Source of the DNA: Eleusine coracana subsp. coracana
Taxonomy: Eukaryota > Streptophyta > Magnoliopsida > Poales > Poaceae
Length of the DNA: 64,000 nt
NCBI GenBank assembly: GCA_032690845.1
Contig: CM064426.1
Location: 75,256,403-75,320,402 of the forward strand
Reading direction: 5' to 3'
Below, in pieces: positions 35,001-47,253 of the stretch (the stretch's first letter is position 1; each line of letters begins with the position of its first letter). The position numbers were made by a program, and so were the translations under genes. The notes beneath the pieces were generated by a model that was given only the letters and a program-made list of their open reading frames with translations, was not told the origin of the DNA and did no database searches.

Positions 35001-36900
35001 ATAGTAAATCCTACATTTTATTTAGTCCAAGGACATAGAGAATTATTGTGGGTGTAGGATAGAGAGATTTATCTATGGATAAGTTCATAAATTAAGTAAA
35101 GTGGTGACTATAATTACTGTTTTGTGTATGGATTCATGCCTAACATACACAAGACAACTCTGTCTTGGACACACGTCATAATCGAACAAGGAGGGATACA
35201 AAGAATATATTGGGCTGTCACCACCTACTGCCTACCACTGCAGACCGTGGATTATGAGGTGATCAAAGATGATTTCTAACCTAAGCACCACGCCTAAGTT
35301 ATTAATCACTATAGCTAAGTTGTCACTTAGACTAAAAAACATATAATAAATTAAAATTTGAACCCATAAGTAAATGAGCACACAACCTACCTAATAAGAA
35401 AAACTTAAGAACATAAATAACCTCAAAGACTTACTTGATAAGGCAAGACTCTATCGAGGTATAAGGTAGAAGTAGAGGACCCACAAACAAGACACTACTC
35501 CGGACTTCTCCTCCCTCTGTCTTCTTAATTCTAAGTACTAACTAAGTAGTACAAACACCTCTTGGACAACTCTTCTATTCTATTCTTTTCATGTGTGTGT
35601 GTGTAGAGCTCCTACTCCTTATATAGCACTTGAGAGGCGGTTCTAAGGTGGTTGTCAGACGTTATCCTTGGCAAAATGCCCTCCACCGCCTTTAGAAGGT
35701 CAGTAATTGCCGTCATGTGGAAGCCCGCCCAGGTTGGTAGTCCTGTAAATCCGGGCTGCCTGGCCCGGCATGGCACGGGCCCACCATGGCCCAACACGAA
35801 TGGAAGCAGGCCGGCACAGCACAATAGAAAAATCGGGTCATGCCGTGCCAGCCCACGTGTCTTGGCTGTGGCCCGAGGCATGGCACAACAAGGTTTTTTC
35901 GTGCCGTGCCGGCCCGTGTAGCCCGTCAAGCCCGTGAGCATGTCAAGCGGCGGCAGTGGCGGTGTCAGTGTGGCAAAGCCCTGCGTGGCGAGGCGCGCCA
36001 AGACGGCCTCCCAGGACGGCAGTGAAGGAACCCAGCGTGGATGCCATTGTGAAGCGGCGTGGAGATGGAACCCGGCGAGGACGCCGCTGCGAGGTGGCGT
36101 GGAGGTGGACCCCGATGAGGCGGCGAGGACACCGCGGCGAGATGGACGGCAACGCAGGAGGAGCAGTCCGCCCCTGTGATCTAGTGCCTGGTGGCCCGGT
36201 GGGTGACAGCGCGATGCCTAGGAGGAAGGGGAGGGACCGAGGGAGGAGCGGAGCGGGAGGCAGAGGCGAAGGAAACTAGGGTTTCCTTTTTTATACCACC
36301 GCTTGTGGGGGTGGGCCAGTGGGGAGAGGGGAGATAGGCCCGCCATGGTGCTTGGGCTATGCCTAGACGGGTCGGCTTGCGTGCCTTACTAGGCCGGTCT
36401 CAAAATGTGTCGTGCCTGGGCGGCTCATCATGCTGGGGTGACGGCCCAAGCACAACACGGTGGTGCGGGCTGTGCTGCCTGGGCCCATTTTTGTTTGGGC
36501 CGTGCCCATGCTCATGTCAGGCCAATTATGGCGTGCTTCGGGTCGGCCTGAATAGCCGGCCCAGATTTATAGGACTACAGGTTGGGCTCAATCCTAGGTC
36601 GGCCGACCAAGAAGTGGGTCCCCTCGGGATGTGCTTCATCAGGGTACCTTCCAGGTGGAATCTGATTAGTGCTAAGTCGGTGTCGTCCCGTGTTGCGTAA
36701 GGGATCCTGTGTATCCACGTATGCAATCCTTGTGGTGGCTCCTGATTGACCGATTTGGTATTTTCTTGGATTAATAACTTAGATTTTCCTGTAACTCGTG
36801 GGTAAAAAACCTACACTCAAATATTCACCAACACTCCTACCACTATATTGGTTAATTATTTTAGCACTTCAATACAGGTAATTGATGTTTAATTTTGGTA
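35000..36900 (-). mobile_element. Probable LTR remnant split by an hAT-type element
   Basis: On the minus strand a CTATATAAGGAGTAGGAGC promoter motif (35613-35630) lies in LTR-like DNA. The flanks at 35000-35737 and 36578-36900 carry no genes and are interpreted as one element interrupted by the 840-base insertion. Confidence 0.4.
35730..36585. mobile_element. Non-autonomous hAT-type element with GC-rich interior
   Basis: The element 35738-36577 (840 bases) has terminal inverted repeats TAGTCCTGTAAATCCGGGC and, reverse complemented, TAGTCCTATAAATCTGGGC. It is flanked by the perfect 8-base direct repeat CAGGTTGG (35730-35737 and 36578-36585). Subterminal regions are dense in GGCCCG, GGCACGG and GCCGTGCC motifs. 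The core (35935-36280) is GC-rich with open frames on both strands, ending near 'aactagggtttcc', which recalls captured host 5' sequence. No transposase is present. Confidence 0.9.
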
Positions 36901-39009
36901 CCTAAGAACCGTCAATAAATCCCCCCCCCCCCCCCCCCCACTTAGCATTTTATTTGTCCTTGAGTGAAAGCATAATGACTAAGGTGAAAACATGACCTTT
37001 GATTAAACAGAAACTACACATAAATATTCATGTGCCATACATGTACTTATGCCTTGAAAGTGACTATCATGCGTACCTTTGATAGTTGAGAGTCAGAACA
37101 ATCTTGACTTTCAGGAAGTTCCTGCTTATATTTGTTGCATATCCTTGAATTTTCAAAAATATTTTGAAAATTAAAGGTCAAGTCTATCTCCTCATATAAT
37201 CGCTCTAGACATACTTGTGCTTCATATGACACTAAATCAAAGAACAGATCCAATGATAAAGAGCACATCATGAATTATGATCAGACATGTGCACACTAAT
37301 GAAATGAAACATGGAGACTCTTTTTATGCTTCTGCTTTATTAAGAAGGTATATGACTATTACTCTCTTTTCAAGCTCTTTATGGAGTTTGAATTTTTTCT
37401 CTTTTTTTGTCGTATTCTTCATGAAACATGAATTTTTTTTTATATTTTTGAGATAGTCACGGTCTTTGAATAGAGAGCAATTATAAAGATAGTATCTTTA
37501 TTTTATGTATGATGGTATGAGGTGTGCACATGACATGTGTTTTCAAAAAAAAACTATTAAAATCACCAATTGAGATTGTGTGCTATGCATGTGTATTTCT
37601 TTTATACTGGGTAGGTCTACAGAAGGAGGTAGACAAGCAACAATTGAAAGCTGGAGCGAAAGTTCTGCAACAGAACATTGTAGCATGATATTGAACCACC
37701 GAAGACTAAAGTGGAACAAGTTGAAATGCGAAGTCCCATTTTACTGGAAGAAAATTCAGCCACAAGTTGCCTTGTAACTAAACAATTTATTGTAGGAGGC
37801 GTCCTCTGGATATGGTGTTTTATTTTGTTGGAATTTTGGGTGGCACGTAGTTGTGACTGCTTAAAGCCTATACTAGTAGCTTTGCTAGCGAATCTCGTTA
37901 TATTACTGTTTTCTTTTTCTTTTTTGCTGAATGATGTAATTTCGTTGCTCTTGGATAATGAGATTCTAAGGGTTTTCCTGTTATGTAAAAAAAAAATCCA
38001 TTTTGTATATTTTGCAACGGACAAACTTTTTACTAAAAACCCTTAAATCTAGCATTAGCAACAATGAACTGAGTTTGAAGCAGAGGCAAATCTCCCAATA
38101 GAACATGATAGGGCGACCGCCCTATCTAAACTCTGCGTTAAATCCTCATTATACCCTGTCATATAGAGCTTCAACCTCACATTCAGTTAAAGATGGCTAT
38201 TGGTGGCGTCGAAGCAAGGAAGCCAGGAACAAAGGAAGAAGAAGAAGAATGAATTGTTACGTGCTAATGGACTGGGTACAACAAGGCCAGGAATTCAGCA
38301 ACTAAGGTTCAGCTAATTACTCAAATTGAACTGAAGCAAACTGGAGGCGTAGAAGTGATTTTTACTATATCTGATTGTCACAAATCTTAAAACTTATCTT
38401 TTTTTGTGCTACTGTAGTTCAAATAGAATCTTAAAAATCGTTTCAACTGATTACTCTTCAATTACTATAATTTTGGCATCACTTCTTTTATCAACTCATT
38501 TGAATGAGTAATTGATATTATTCTAGCTTCCTAAATGTTATTTGTACTATTTATTTTTCTACCCACACTGAAAGAAAATAAGTAGAAAGATTGATTTATT
38601 AGTGTTGGCTTACCAGTGGATGATGGTATGTATATTCTCATAAGTCATAGTATTCTCTTTTAATCTTCAAATTATAGGTACTATCTTCATTCTTATACTT
38701 GCTCTTCATATATATCTGTTTGCATGGTTTGATTTTTATCATTCGTTAAATTTCTGTTGTAGCCTATTATCGCTCCGCTTTATCTAAATTTCCTTGCGAG
38801 ATCCGCCACTGGTTTGAAGCCGATGGAGGGATGATATCATTACCGTCACTCTTAGCGTATCAGTCACAGCTTAAACCCAAAGCAACATTCATCCTTCTCT
38901 GTCAGTCAGATCCGATCAAACATTTCGATTACTCAGCATCACTTTCCTGCTCCCAGACTCCCACTCTCTTTGCCTCTCCTTTCTAGAACCTTCCAGAACC
39001 AACCGCACA
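36901..39009. other. Spacer upstream of the galactosyltransferase gene
   Basis: It starts with a 19-base C-run (36921-36939). A minus-strand frame at 37047-37271 has protein-like composition but no recognised domain. The 38800-39009 part is presumed promoter and leader of the downstream gene. A gene cannot be supported. Confidence 0.4.
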
Positions 39010-41308
39010 ATGCCGCTCCATCACCCCAAACATCGCCACCACGACGACGACCTCCCCTCCTACCGCCGCTCCGACGATGAGGCCAAGCCGCGCCGCCCCT
39101 ACGCCCCCACCTTCACCTCCTCTTCCCCAACCTCCACCCACCGCCTCCTCCTTCTCTTCTCCGGCGCCTGCCTCCTCATCGCTGCCGCATCCCTCGCCTT
39201 CGCCGTTTCATCCCGGCGCCGCCCGCCGCCGCCGCAGCCACCCCCAGGCGTCGCCTTCCGCTGCGGTCGCGCGGAGGACTCGCTTCGCTCGTTCCTCGCG
39301 TTCTCCTCGTCACCGCACCGCAACTACACCGCCGGCGACAGGGAAAAGGTGCTCGCCGTCGTCGGCGTTCACACGGAGCTCGGATCCGCCGCCCGCCGCG
39401 CCGCGCTCCGCGCCACCTGGTTCCCGCCCAACCCTGAAGGCATCGTAAGGTTCCGCACGCTCCCACAATCTTGCTGGCTCCTCCATTTCTGCTGCTTGGA
39501 TCTGGGTAGATGCATAGTCTAGGTTGCTACTGCCCATTCAATGCTTGTACTACAAGCTTCTGGCTGCGCATGCGTCAATTCGTGTCTTGCTTACTCAGCG
39601 ATGCGATCTGTTGAGACGTTGAGCGTTGCTTGTCGGTCGGCTGGCAAGCTGCTGTCACTTGCATTTTTCCTCTACAAGTTTCTAGTAGCTTGGATCGCTA
39701 CGTCATCTAATCCATTTGCAAATGCCTATTCTTAGAAACCGTGGAAGTGGATAGCTATGAACTTGCCAGATTATAGAACTTCTAGTTGTTGCAATCTCAG
39801 AGCACCTGGGTTTCGGGATGGTCCTTGCAAATTGGGGCTATTTGGTGTCACCCATTGTAATTTGACTTACGGTGAATGACTGCTAATACGACCTTCACTT
39901 CAAAAATAAAAAAAAAACAATGGACACTGTTTGCTCAGGTCAGGGATCGAAACCACACCCTGACTGCTGTGACCTTGCTGCCAGTCTATTAACATGAGTA
40001 CATGACCTTAAGTAGGAGTTACATTGTTTATAGTATATAGTGGAAATGAGCACAGTAGCAGGGGACGACAACTTGAATTGCAATGTGACTATGATTCACA
40101 TTGATAAAACTAATTTGTTCAGAACTGGAATTTGAATCGTGCATCAGAACTGGAACTGAATATACTATGCCAAAATTGCTGAGCGAACATACAAGTTGTC
40201 AGAATGTGCTGAAACTATCGCTTCCACTTGATCATAACAGACATTTCTCCGGGTGGGAAAGACCTCTCTTGGCTTGTTGATCTGTCGGCCAACACTTGTT
40301 TCTTATTGCAAGCCAAAGAACATTTTACATTTAGGTGGTGCCCATGATTTCCTGAGCCAAAGACATGGCTCAAACTGGACAGACCCATAGAAAAACGCTT
40401 TGTAGGCCAACTTTGATGAAAATGAACCTGAAGGCCCATGTTTCTATAGGTGTCGATCATCATCCTTGGTTAAGGCAAAAGTTTCAAGAGCATCTCAGTT
40501 CCAACAAGCCATCCAATGATAAGCCTCCTTGAATGTCTTAAACCAAACACGATGGTGCCAACATTCACTTGGATTTGTAAGGCTATGCCAGGTTTTAGCA
40601 TCCAGCCATGGGCAAGGCCAAATTTTTACTTGGCATCTGTGGTCCTAAAATCATACTCACTGCTCGGCACTGTAGCAACATGACTTCTCAGAAAGCCAAG
40701 TGATGTACACGAGTTGGAAGGCTTTCTTTTTTTATGGCTGTTTTTTATATGACTATGCATGTAGAGTGGATGCTCACAAGGCCAAATAGATTGATCTCTT
40801 TCAAAATTTGTAGCCCTCTCTGATTTTACTTTTTCTCCTTTTGGATTCCATGGAATTATTCACACATGGACAGAATCGGTCTTTATTTATTTTCTCATGT
40901 TTCTTCCACCAGTAGTAGACAGGGTGAATGTGATGTTATATCCATGTTTTCAAATAGACAAGCAGGAGGTTCTTTTGGTGAGAAATAAAATCATGTTCTA
41001 TAATAAGCTCCATTTAGCTGTGATATCTATGTGTTGTTATTCTCAGGGACAAACTATATTGGACAGTGTGGAAACTTTTATTGCATCATCATCATCCAGA
41101 ACATGAACCATAAACTCGGGAGCACCTAGCCTGACACATGAACACCTAGAATATTAGAGGATTAGGCTCAAACCATCGATAACAAAGCCATAAGGCCAGC
41201 AAAGACCCATGCCTGCTCGATGCAGGCATAGGTCGGCTCTGGTCTTCAGGCAGATCCCGTGCTTCTCTTGATGGTAGAGTAGTGTGCATGAGTGGTAAGA
41301 CCAAAAAC

Positions 41309-41359
<51 letters not shown>

Positions 41360-44300
41360 AGGGAGGGAGGGAGCTACTGTGGGAGCCCATGGCTCCCTTC
41401 TTATAGCGCGATTCCAGGCCCAAGTCGGTTGCGAAAGTGCCCCTGATCAGGGCACAATTAGTGGGACAGTTAAGCCCCTAATACTCTATTCTTGCATGTT
41501 GACCAAGCCTAGAAGATCAATTCCAATAGACGTCTTTTGATGAGAAATAAAATGTTCTATAATAAGCTTCGTTTTGTTGTGATATCTATGTGTTGTTATT
41601 CTCAGGGACAAACTATACTGGACCTTGGTGAAATTAGCATGGGCTTAATATTGTAATGTCAATAAAATGAATTTTTCTTGTCATATATTCTTACAATTGT
41701 TAATGACAGTTAAAAATTATCATCTGTATCCGGTGATAGGTTTAGGAGTTCTGCGTTCGGGATGCAAAACTTGTAAAGTGCTCTGTGTATTGTATTGTTT
41801 TGTACATTAATTTGTACTTAAATGTTTGTTTCTTTTGATTTTCTTTTTTTTTAACAAAGGGAGAAAAACTCCCCTATGTCTCCTGCCTTCTTTATATAAA
41901 AAAGGTAGGATACACAGAGTTTCTGGTCACATTTCAAGCGCATCCTAGTTGCTCTTGGCAGAACTAGGGATATCAATTCGAAAGCTTGAAACTAATTCAA
42001 GCATTTGTTTCTTATGATGAAAATCCATACAGTGCCTTTGGGCCACAAGTGTTGATGTAGTAGTAACATTTCATGAATTTTGATCCCCATGCCTATACTA
42101 ATGCATCCATGAAGTTTTAAAGATCTGATGCCAACATTTTGGAGACTCCCATGTCTTTGGTTAAGAACATTCATCGGTGAAACGGTTTAATAAGTCAAAT
42201 AATTCTGATATTTCAGTACCTCTGTTGTAATATCATGTTGAAACTATGTTTATTTTGGCCATTTCTTCCATCTTGCAGCCTGGAGCATGGAACTGGTCTA
42301 TCTTTTAGGTTTGTTGTTGTACGAACAAACAACAAAACAAGAATGGAGGAACTTCAGAAAGAGGTGGACAGGTACCATGACTTCTTATTTATTGATGCTG
42401 ATGAGGATACGAAGCCCCCACTGAAAATGTAAGCTTGTTTACACTGAATACAATGTTATTTGTGCCTATGAGCTTGATTATTAATCTTGTCTATCCTTTT
42501 CTGTTTTCCATTTGATAGGTTAGCATTTTTCAAAGCAGCTTATCACATGTTCGATGCAGAGTTCTATGTCAAAGCTGATGATGATATCTATCTACGCCCA
42601 GGTGAAGTTAGTGATTATGTTGGGCAGTTGTTGCATAAATCTGTTATATGACTCCTATCATCTTCTAAAACAGATAGGCTTGCTGCTCTTCTTGCAAAGG
42701 ACAGACCTCATCACCGGACTTATGTTGGTTGCATGAAAAAGGGACCAGTTGTCAATGATCCAAATATGAAATGGTGAGTTCAATTAATGGGACATATTTT
42801 CTTGTAAATTGATTGAGATACATATCTCTTCTATGTGCCACTATTATGAGAAATTTCTCCCTCTAAATTCACCAGCAGCCATAGCATATATTGTATATTG
42901 GAGTCTAGTGAACGGTCCCTTAGCCTAGCGGTTAAGGTGGCCTAGTAGCACCCCTAAGGTCCCGAGTTTGACTCCCAGCGGGAGCGAATTTTCAGGCTAG
43001 GGTAAAAAAATCCCCTCGCCTCTCCACGCACCAAAGCATGGTCAAGGCTGTGCCTAGGCACCTGGAAGGTACGGTAACCCATGGTGGTCCCGGCATAGGT
43101 TCTCACAAGGATACATGCCCCAATGTAGGGGGGGGGGGGGGGGTCAGGGGTTTTCTCGATCTACGTGAGAAGGTCTTCTTAGCAGAATGCTCCGGGGGCT
43201 GTCTTACCCCCCGCGGGTCGAGTTTTTTTTATATATTGGTGTCTATCATTTTGGTCCTTCAGGACCCTGTTCAGATATCATATTTATCAGTGGTATCAAA
43301 AAGAAGATTTCTTAAATACCATATTGGTCTTACTATAGATTAACAGTCCTCACGTACTCCCTCCGTCCAAGAATATAAGCATTTCTAGCTTTAGTCAAAG
43401 TCAAATATTTTAAACTTTGACTGATAATATCTCTAAAAGTAAATAGTTATAAATATAAAGAGTTGCATATTATGATAGTTGCTTTGAAGATGAATCTAGC
43501 AATATCTTTTATACTTGATCAGTTATCATAACTTTTTCTTTATTGATAGTTGAAGTTAAAATTATTTGACTTTGACCAAACCCAGAAATGCTTATATTTT
43601 TGGACAGAGGTAGTATTCTATAAAGGGATAAGTCTATTATAGTCTCAAATGATCCACTTTATCCATCTCATATCCTAAACAAAATCTTGACCCAATTTAC
43701 TCCCTCAAACTATTCAAATTGGTGCAATCTACCCCTTACTGAAATTTATCTATTTTGTTTCGCTTTGTAAAAGCAATGTTTTGATTTCAAATTTTGTGTG
43801 ACAGCAGATCCCATCATTTTGATGTGCTAAAAAATAATTGATAATAATATTTTCATGTATTTTTATTTTATAGTAGTACTAAACTATATAATGATTTTAA
43901 AAACTATGTTATATATTTTTCAATATAGAGTACTATTTCAGGTCTACCAAATTTGATCTTCAAACTCGAATCATAGATAAAAATACAGAAACATCAAACT
44001 GCAGAAGGGTGTAGATTGCAGACTTGATTGTTTGAAGGAGTAAATTGACCTACGATTTTGTTTAAGGTGCCAAATGGACAAACTGAATTGTTGAGGGAAC
44101 TAAAATAGACTTCTTTCTATAAAATTGTCCATCAGCCTAGAACACTAATGCATCAGTTCTTTCTCCAAAATATTGATATATAATTATATATGTTTTTGCA
44201 TTGACACAAGTGATCCTTCTGTAAAAATTTCAGGTACGAAAGTTCATGGGAGTTGTTAGGCAACGAGTACTTTGTGCATGCATCTGGTTCACTTTACGCC

Positions 44301-45944
44301 CTTTCTTCCGAGGTGGTTGGAGCTCTAGCTGCTGCAAAGAATGATAGGTTGGCTGGTTATCCTTTGTCCAGCTGTAACAAAGAGTGGAACCTCTTCGATA
44401 ATTTTGTTGCTGTATTGTTCTATGCATCAGCCATCAGGAAACATCATGTAGATACTTGTGCCTGCATGTCTGCATTTATACATATGCATATGACACCCAA
44501 ATTTTCACATTTTCTATATCTATAAAATTCTATTTCAAGTTTTTGTAGCTAAAGATACAGATGTACATTCAACATATCTATATTTTGCATTAAGCACTGA
44601 GGACCAAATGAGCTTAAGGATGTTTTCCTCTCTGTGCATTTTCCAGCTTAAGGATATTTGACTATGAAGATGTTACAGTTGGTGCTTGGATGCTTTCCAT
44701 GAATGTAAAGCATGAAGACAACCGTGCAATGTGTGATCCAAAATGTACTCCTTCCTCCATTGCTGTATGGGACAGTAAGAAATGTTCAGGTATGCCTTTG
44801 GAAAACTACTTACCTCAATCTTATTGATAGAACTAGCACAGGGCCCGTGCTTCGCTACGAAAAAAGACATCTATTGATCGGAATATGTTTTCTCTACCAT
44901 TAGTACAAGCTTAGAGCCCTCGATCACAATCATAAGGGCCATTGATTCTAGATTGTCATCTCTTTCTAAAATTCCTTCACTATCTTTGCTCTATAATTTT
45001 GGACCGTTCTCTCTCTTTCCTGTTCATTCTTCGTCTTGTTTGGTCTCTATCTAGTCTAGTCCCCTCCCATCTCAGCAATGTGCGTTGGACACGGAACAAG
45101 GCATCAGAGCATGGCAGAATTCCAAACTTAGATCCGACCTAGCATCTTTGGGTAGGTTCTATGGGGTGTCCCATAGTCCCATACTCTTGTTTGTTGGATG
45201 CAAAGAGTTTTGATGGTAATAACAACAGCTGCATTTCTAGAACCTACAGGAAACAACATTCATCCACCAATAGAGTCTGGAGCTACCAACTCCCTTCTGT
45301 TCCACCTAGATGCCTTCCTGTAGGTGCTCACGAGGGCAAGGGAGAGAATGTCAGGTCTAGACGGGCATGGTGGAAGAACAGTAGCGGATTGATCTGTGGA
45401 CAATGGCAGTGGCGGTTGCTTGTTTTGTGAGGCCAGAGCAGCGCGAGTTAACATTCAGTTGGGAGAGGGAGGGGAGGGGAAGCGGGAAGGGGGCACTGGT
45501 CAGTGGCCGCTGGGTGCCTAGGCTGTTCAGAATGCGTACGGACCACGGTGACTGGAGAGGGCCATTGGGAGGTGGCCGTTGGACGATAGACAACCATCAT
45601 TCACCACGAACTCGTATTTTTAAGATAGTAAAGATAAAAACAGATGTGAGTGGAAGTCTTCTAAGGAAATTCTGGCAAAATTAAAGTTGTTTAGTGTGTG
45701 CCTGCCTTTCATGTTTCATCAGTATTTATAATACATTTAATTTCTCAAAATTGTTTGATTTGTCACAACCATATGTCCGTTTTATGGGCTCAAGCCCACT
45801 TACGGAACTTTCAAAAGATGTTTAAATTTTCTGTATTGAATTCCAGGTCCTTGTAACATAGCTGACAAAATGAAGGGGCTTCACAATACTACATTGTGCT
45901 CAAAAAGCCCAACACTGCCACCGGAAGTCGAGGAGGAAGAGTAG
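39010..45944 (+). CDS. GT31 beta-1,3-galactosyltransferase (B3GALT12/13/14-like)
   Basis: Seven exons: 39010-39449, 42279-42428, 42519-42601, 42674-42773, 44234-44347, 44647-44789 and 45847-45944, giving 1128 coding bases and 375 residues. All introns are GT-AG. It is a type II Golgi membrane protein: a basic cytosolic N-terminus, a single anchor at about residues 46-66, a Pro/Arg-rich stem, then the GT31 domain. Landmarks are RAALRATWF, LAFFKAAYHMF, the nucleotide-sugar/metal motif DDD at 217-219 in YVKADDDIYLRPDRL, YVGCMKKGPV, the EYFVHASG..YALS segment, and FDYEDVTVGAWML with the conserved EDV. It would transfer galactose from UDP-Gal to cell-wall or proteoglycan glycans; the acceptor is unknown. 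Its acidic end is PPEVEEEE. Large introns 1, 4 and 6 carry repeats, a SINE and MITEs. Confidence 0.93.
40971..41623 (+). repeat. Direct repeat pair in galactosyltransferase intron 1
   Basis: Copies of about 93 bases at 40971-41064 and 41533-41623 share 'gagaaataaaat', 'gttctataataagct' and 'tgatatctatgtgttgttat'. They bracket about 470 bases that include a GA microsatellite (41311-41352) and a GGGA run (41353-41372). This could be a local duplication or the residue of an insertion. Confidence 0.75.
42894..43245 (+). mobile_element. tRNA-derived SINE in galactosyltransferase intron 4
   Basis: The body 42908-43231 has a box A-like TAGCCTAGCGGTTAAGG and a box B-like AGTTTGACTCC near its 5' end. 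A G-run lies at 43128-43143, and the 3' domain 'tctcgatctacgtgagaag' ends in a T-run. It is flanked by 14-base duplications TATATTGGWGTCTA (42894-42907 and 43232-43245, one mismatch). It is in sense orientation with the host gene. Its 3' domain matches the SINE at 51037. Confidence 0.85.
43355..43615. mobile_element. Stowaway-type MITE
   Basis: The element 43357-43613 starts CTCCCTCCGTCCAAGAATAT, and its right end reads CTACCTCTGTCCAAAAATAT when reverse complemented. It is flanked by TA dinucleotides, the Stowaway (Tc1/mariner) target duplication. The arms contain the AGTCAAAGTCAAA motif typical of the family. It is located in galactosyltransferase intron 4. Confidence 0.9.
43616..44123. mobile_element. 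Mutator-like MITE with 9-base duplication
   Basis: The 490-base element (about 43625-44114) has inverted ends containing AAGTCTATTATAGTC and, reverse complemented, AAGTCTATTTTAGTT. The 9-base direct repeat TTCTATAAA flanks it (43616-43624 and 44115-44123), the duplication size of Mutator elements. It is non-coding and lies directly beside the Stowaway element, in the same intron. Confidence 0.75.
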
Positions 45945-46754
45945 AACCTTACCAATTTTTCACCCTTGAAAGGGTGGTTGTGGTGACACAGTACGCTTGT
46001 CAATCGGACTTATGGCCTACTGCATTTTTCCCATACTGCTTACAACTTGGTGGCCTTCGTACTGGCAGCGAAGTTCCCACACCTTGTGGCTGTAGAGTTA
46101 CTAGATAAGCATTGATACCACACATAGTATTTGATGAGTGTATACCCCCTGATTGAACATTTATAAACCACAAGCGATGAGTGTAGGTTCAGATGGAGTG
46201 CTCCATGGGGGCATTTCTCCCAACCATTCACAGCGAAGAGCAGATCACACAGAAGACACTATTGACTCGATTTAATGTTCACTGATGATGTATATATGTA
46301 CAAGCACCATTGTATCTCAAGTTGTCAATTGTTGGTGTCGCTTGGTTTCATCTATGTTTCCACAATCATGGCCACCGTTTTATTTCCACGTTCTGGAAAG
46401 CAATTGATACAGGCTTTGAGCCCCAGGCATCCATGCTTCGCGACACAATCTGCCACCCTGTTATCTGCTACTCCTACCTATGTGTATATCCGGGTCAAGG
46501 GGCAAACCATGCTTCGCGACACAATCTACCAAGCATCCATGCTTCGCGACACAATCTACCACCCTGTTATCTGCTACTCCTACCTATGTATGGGTACATG
46601 ATAAACCCATTGTATGTCGCAGTAGCGGTATCTTTGCAGTTGGCACCGACGGTTTAGCCGTCGGCGTCAGGCGAGCCTGAAGAAAAAAGCAGCACCTGGT
46701 GTTACTAGTCAGCGATGCCGCCTGTGCCTGCCGGAGAAGCCGTGGCCCATGCCC
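45945..46754. other. 3' flank of the galactosyltransferase gene with a tandem repeat
   Basis: The stretch contains the 3' untranslated region. At 46434-46588 a 126-base unit is partly repeated: 'catgcttcgcgacacaatct' occurs three times and the block 'ccctgttatctgctactcct' twice. The open frames through it are probably non-coding. Confidence 0.6.
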
Positions 46755-47253
46755 AGGATAAAAACGGGACGGATAATATCTGACCGTCTGATGATTCGAA
46801 CACCGAGAAGATAAATGTGGTCAAATATAGAATTCATTAATAATCATCCGGTATTATCCGTATCTGAATCCGAATCCGAGTAAAACTATCGGGATAGGAT
46901 ATGGGATGAGTAATATCCATCTATAATCTGATATTTATATAATTTAATTAAATTTAAGTAATTATGATATTGAAAATATGAAGAAAATAAATAAATTAGG
47001 TCAAAACAACAACACAAAACATACTTATTTTCATATTTAGTCATCTTTATATTCATATGTCACTCTTAACTAGATTATTATCATATAACTTTTTTATCCA
47101 TCAAACCTTATAATGGTATCTGTGTGTCCGATTCTGACTCCAAAATATAAATATAGGCATTATTTATCCCGACTTCGAATCCGATAAAAAAAATATAGAA
47201 TAGAATATGGAATGAGTTATATCCATCCATATCCGATCCGATTTTTCACCCCT
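46755..47253. mobile_element. AT-rich inverted-repeat element
   Basis: The left end AGGATAAAAACGGGACGGAT matches the reverse complement of the right end (AGGGGTGAAAAATCGGATCG). The interior repeats 'atccgaatccgag' and 'ggatatggatgag'-like motifs symmetrically. It is non-coding, about 500 bases. No target duplication was identified. Confidence 0.55.

Noticed and set aside
35652..36279. GC-rich frames inside the hAT-type element
   Set aside because: No transposase or host domain is recognised. They are better treated as element cargo.
39445..39446. GT donor at 39445 (ATC|GTAAGG) for galactosyltransferase exon 1
   Set aside because: It breaks the reading frame into exon 2. The donor AAG|GTTCCG at 39450 gives correct phase and conserved sequence.
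42921..42972. Functional tRNA gene
   Set aside because: Box A and B are present, but the sequence is the head of a SINE with target duplications and cannot form a complete tRNA.
46275..46680. Overlapping plus-strand frames over the tandem repeat
   Set aside because: The frames reflect the repeat unit and lack any domain.
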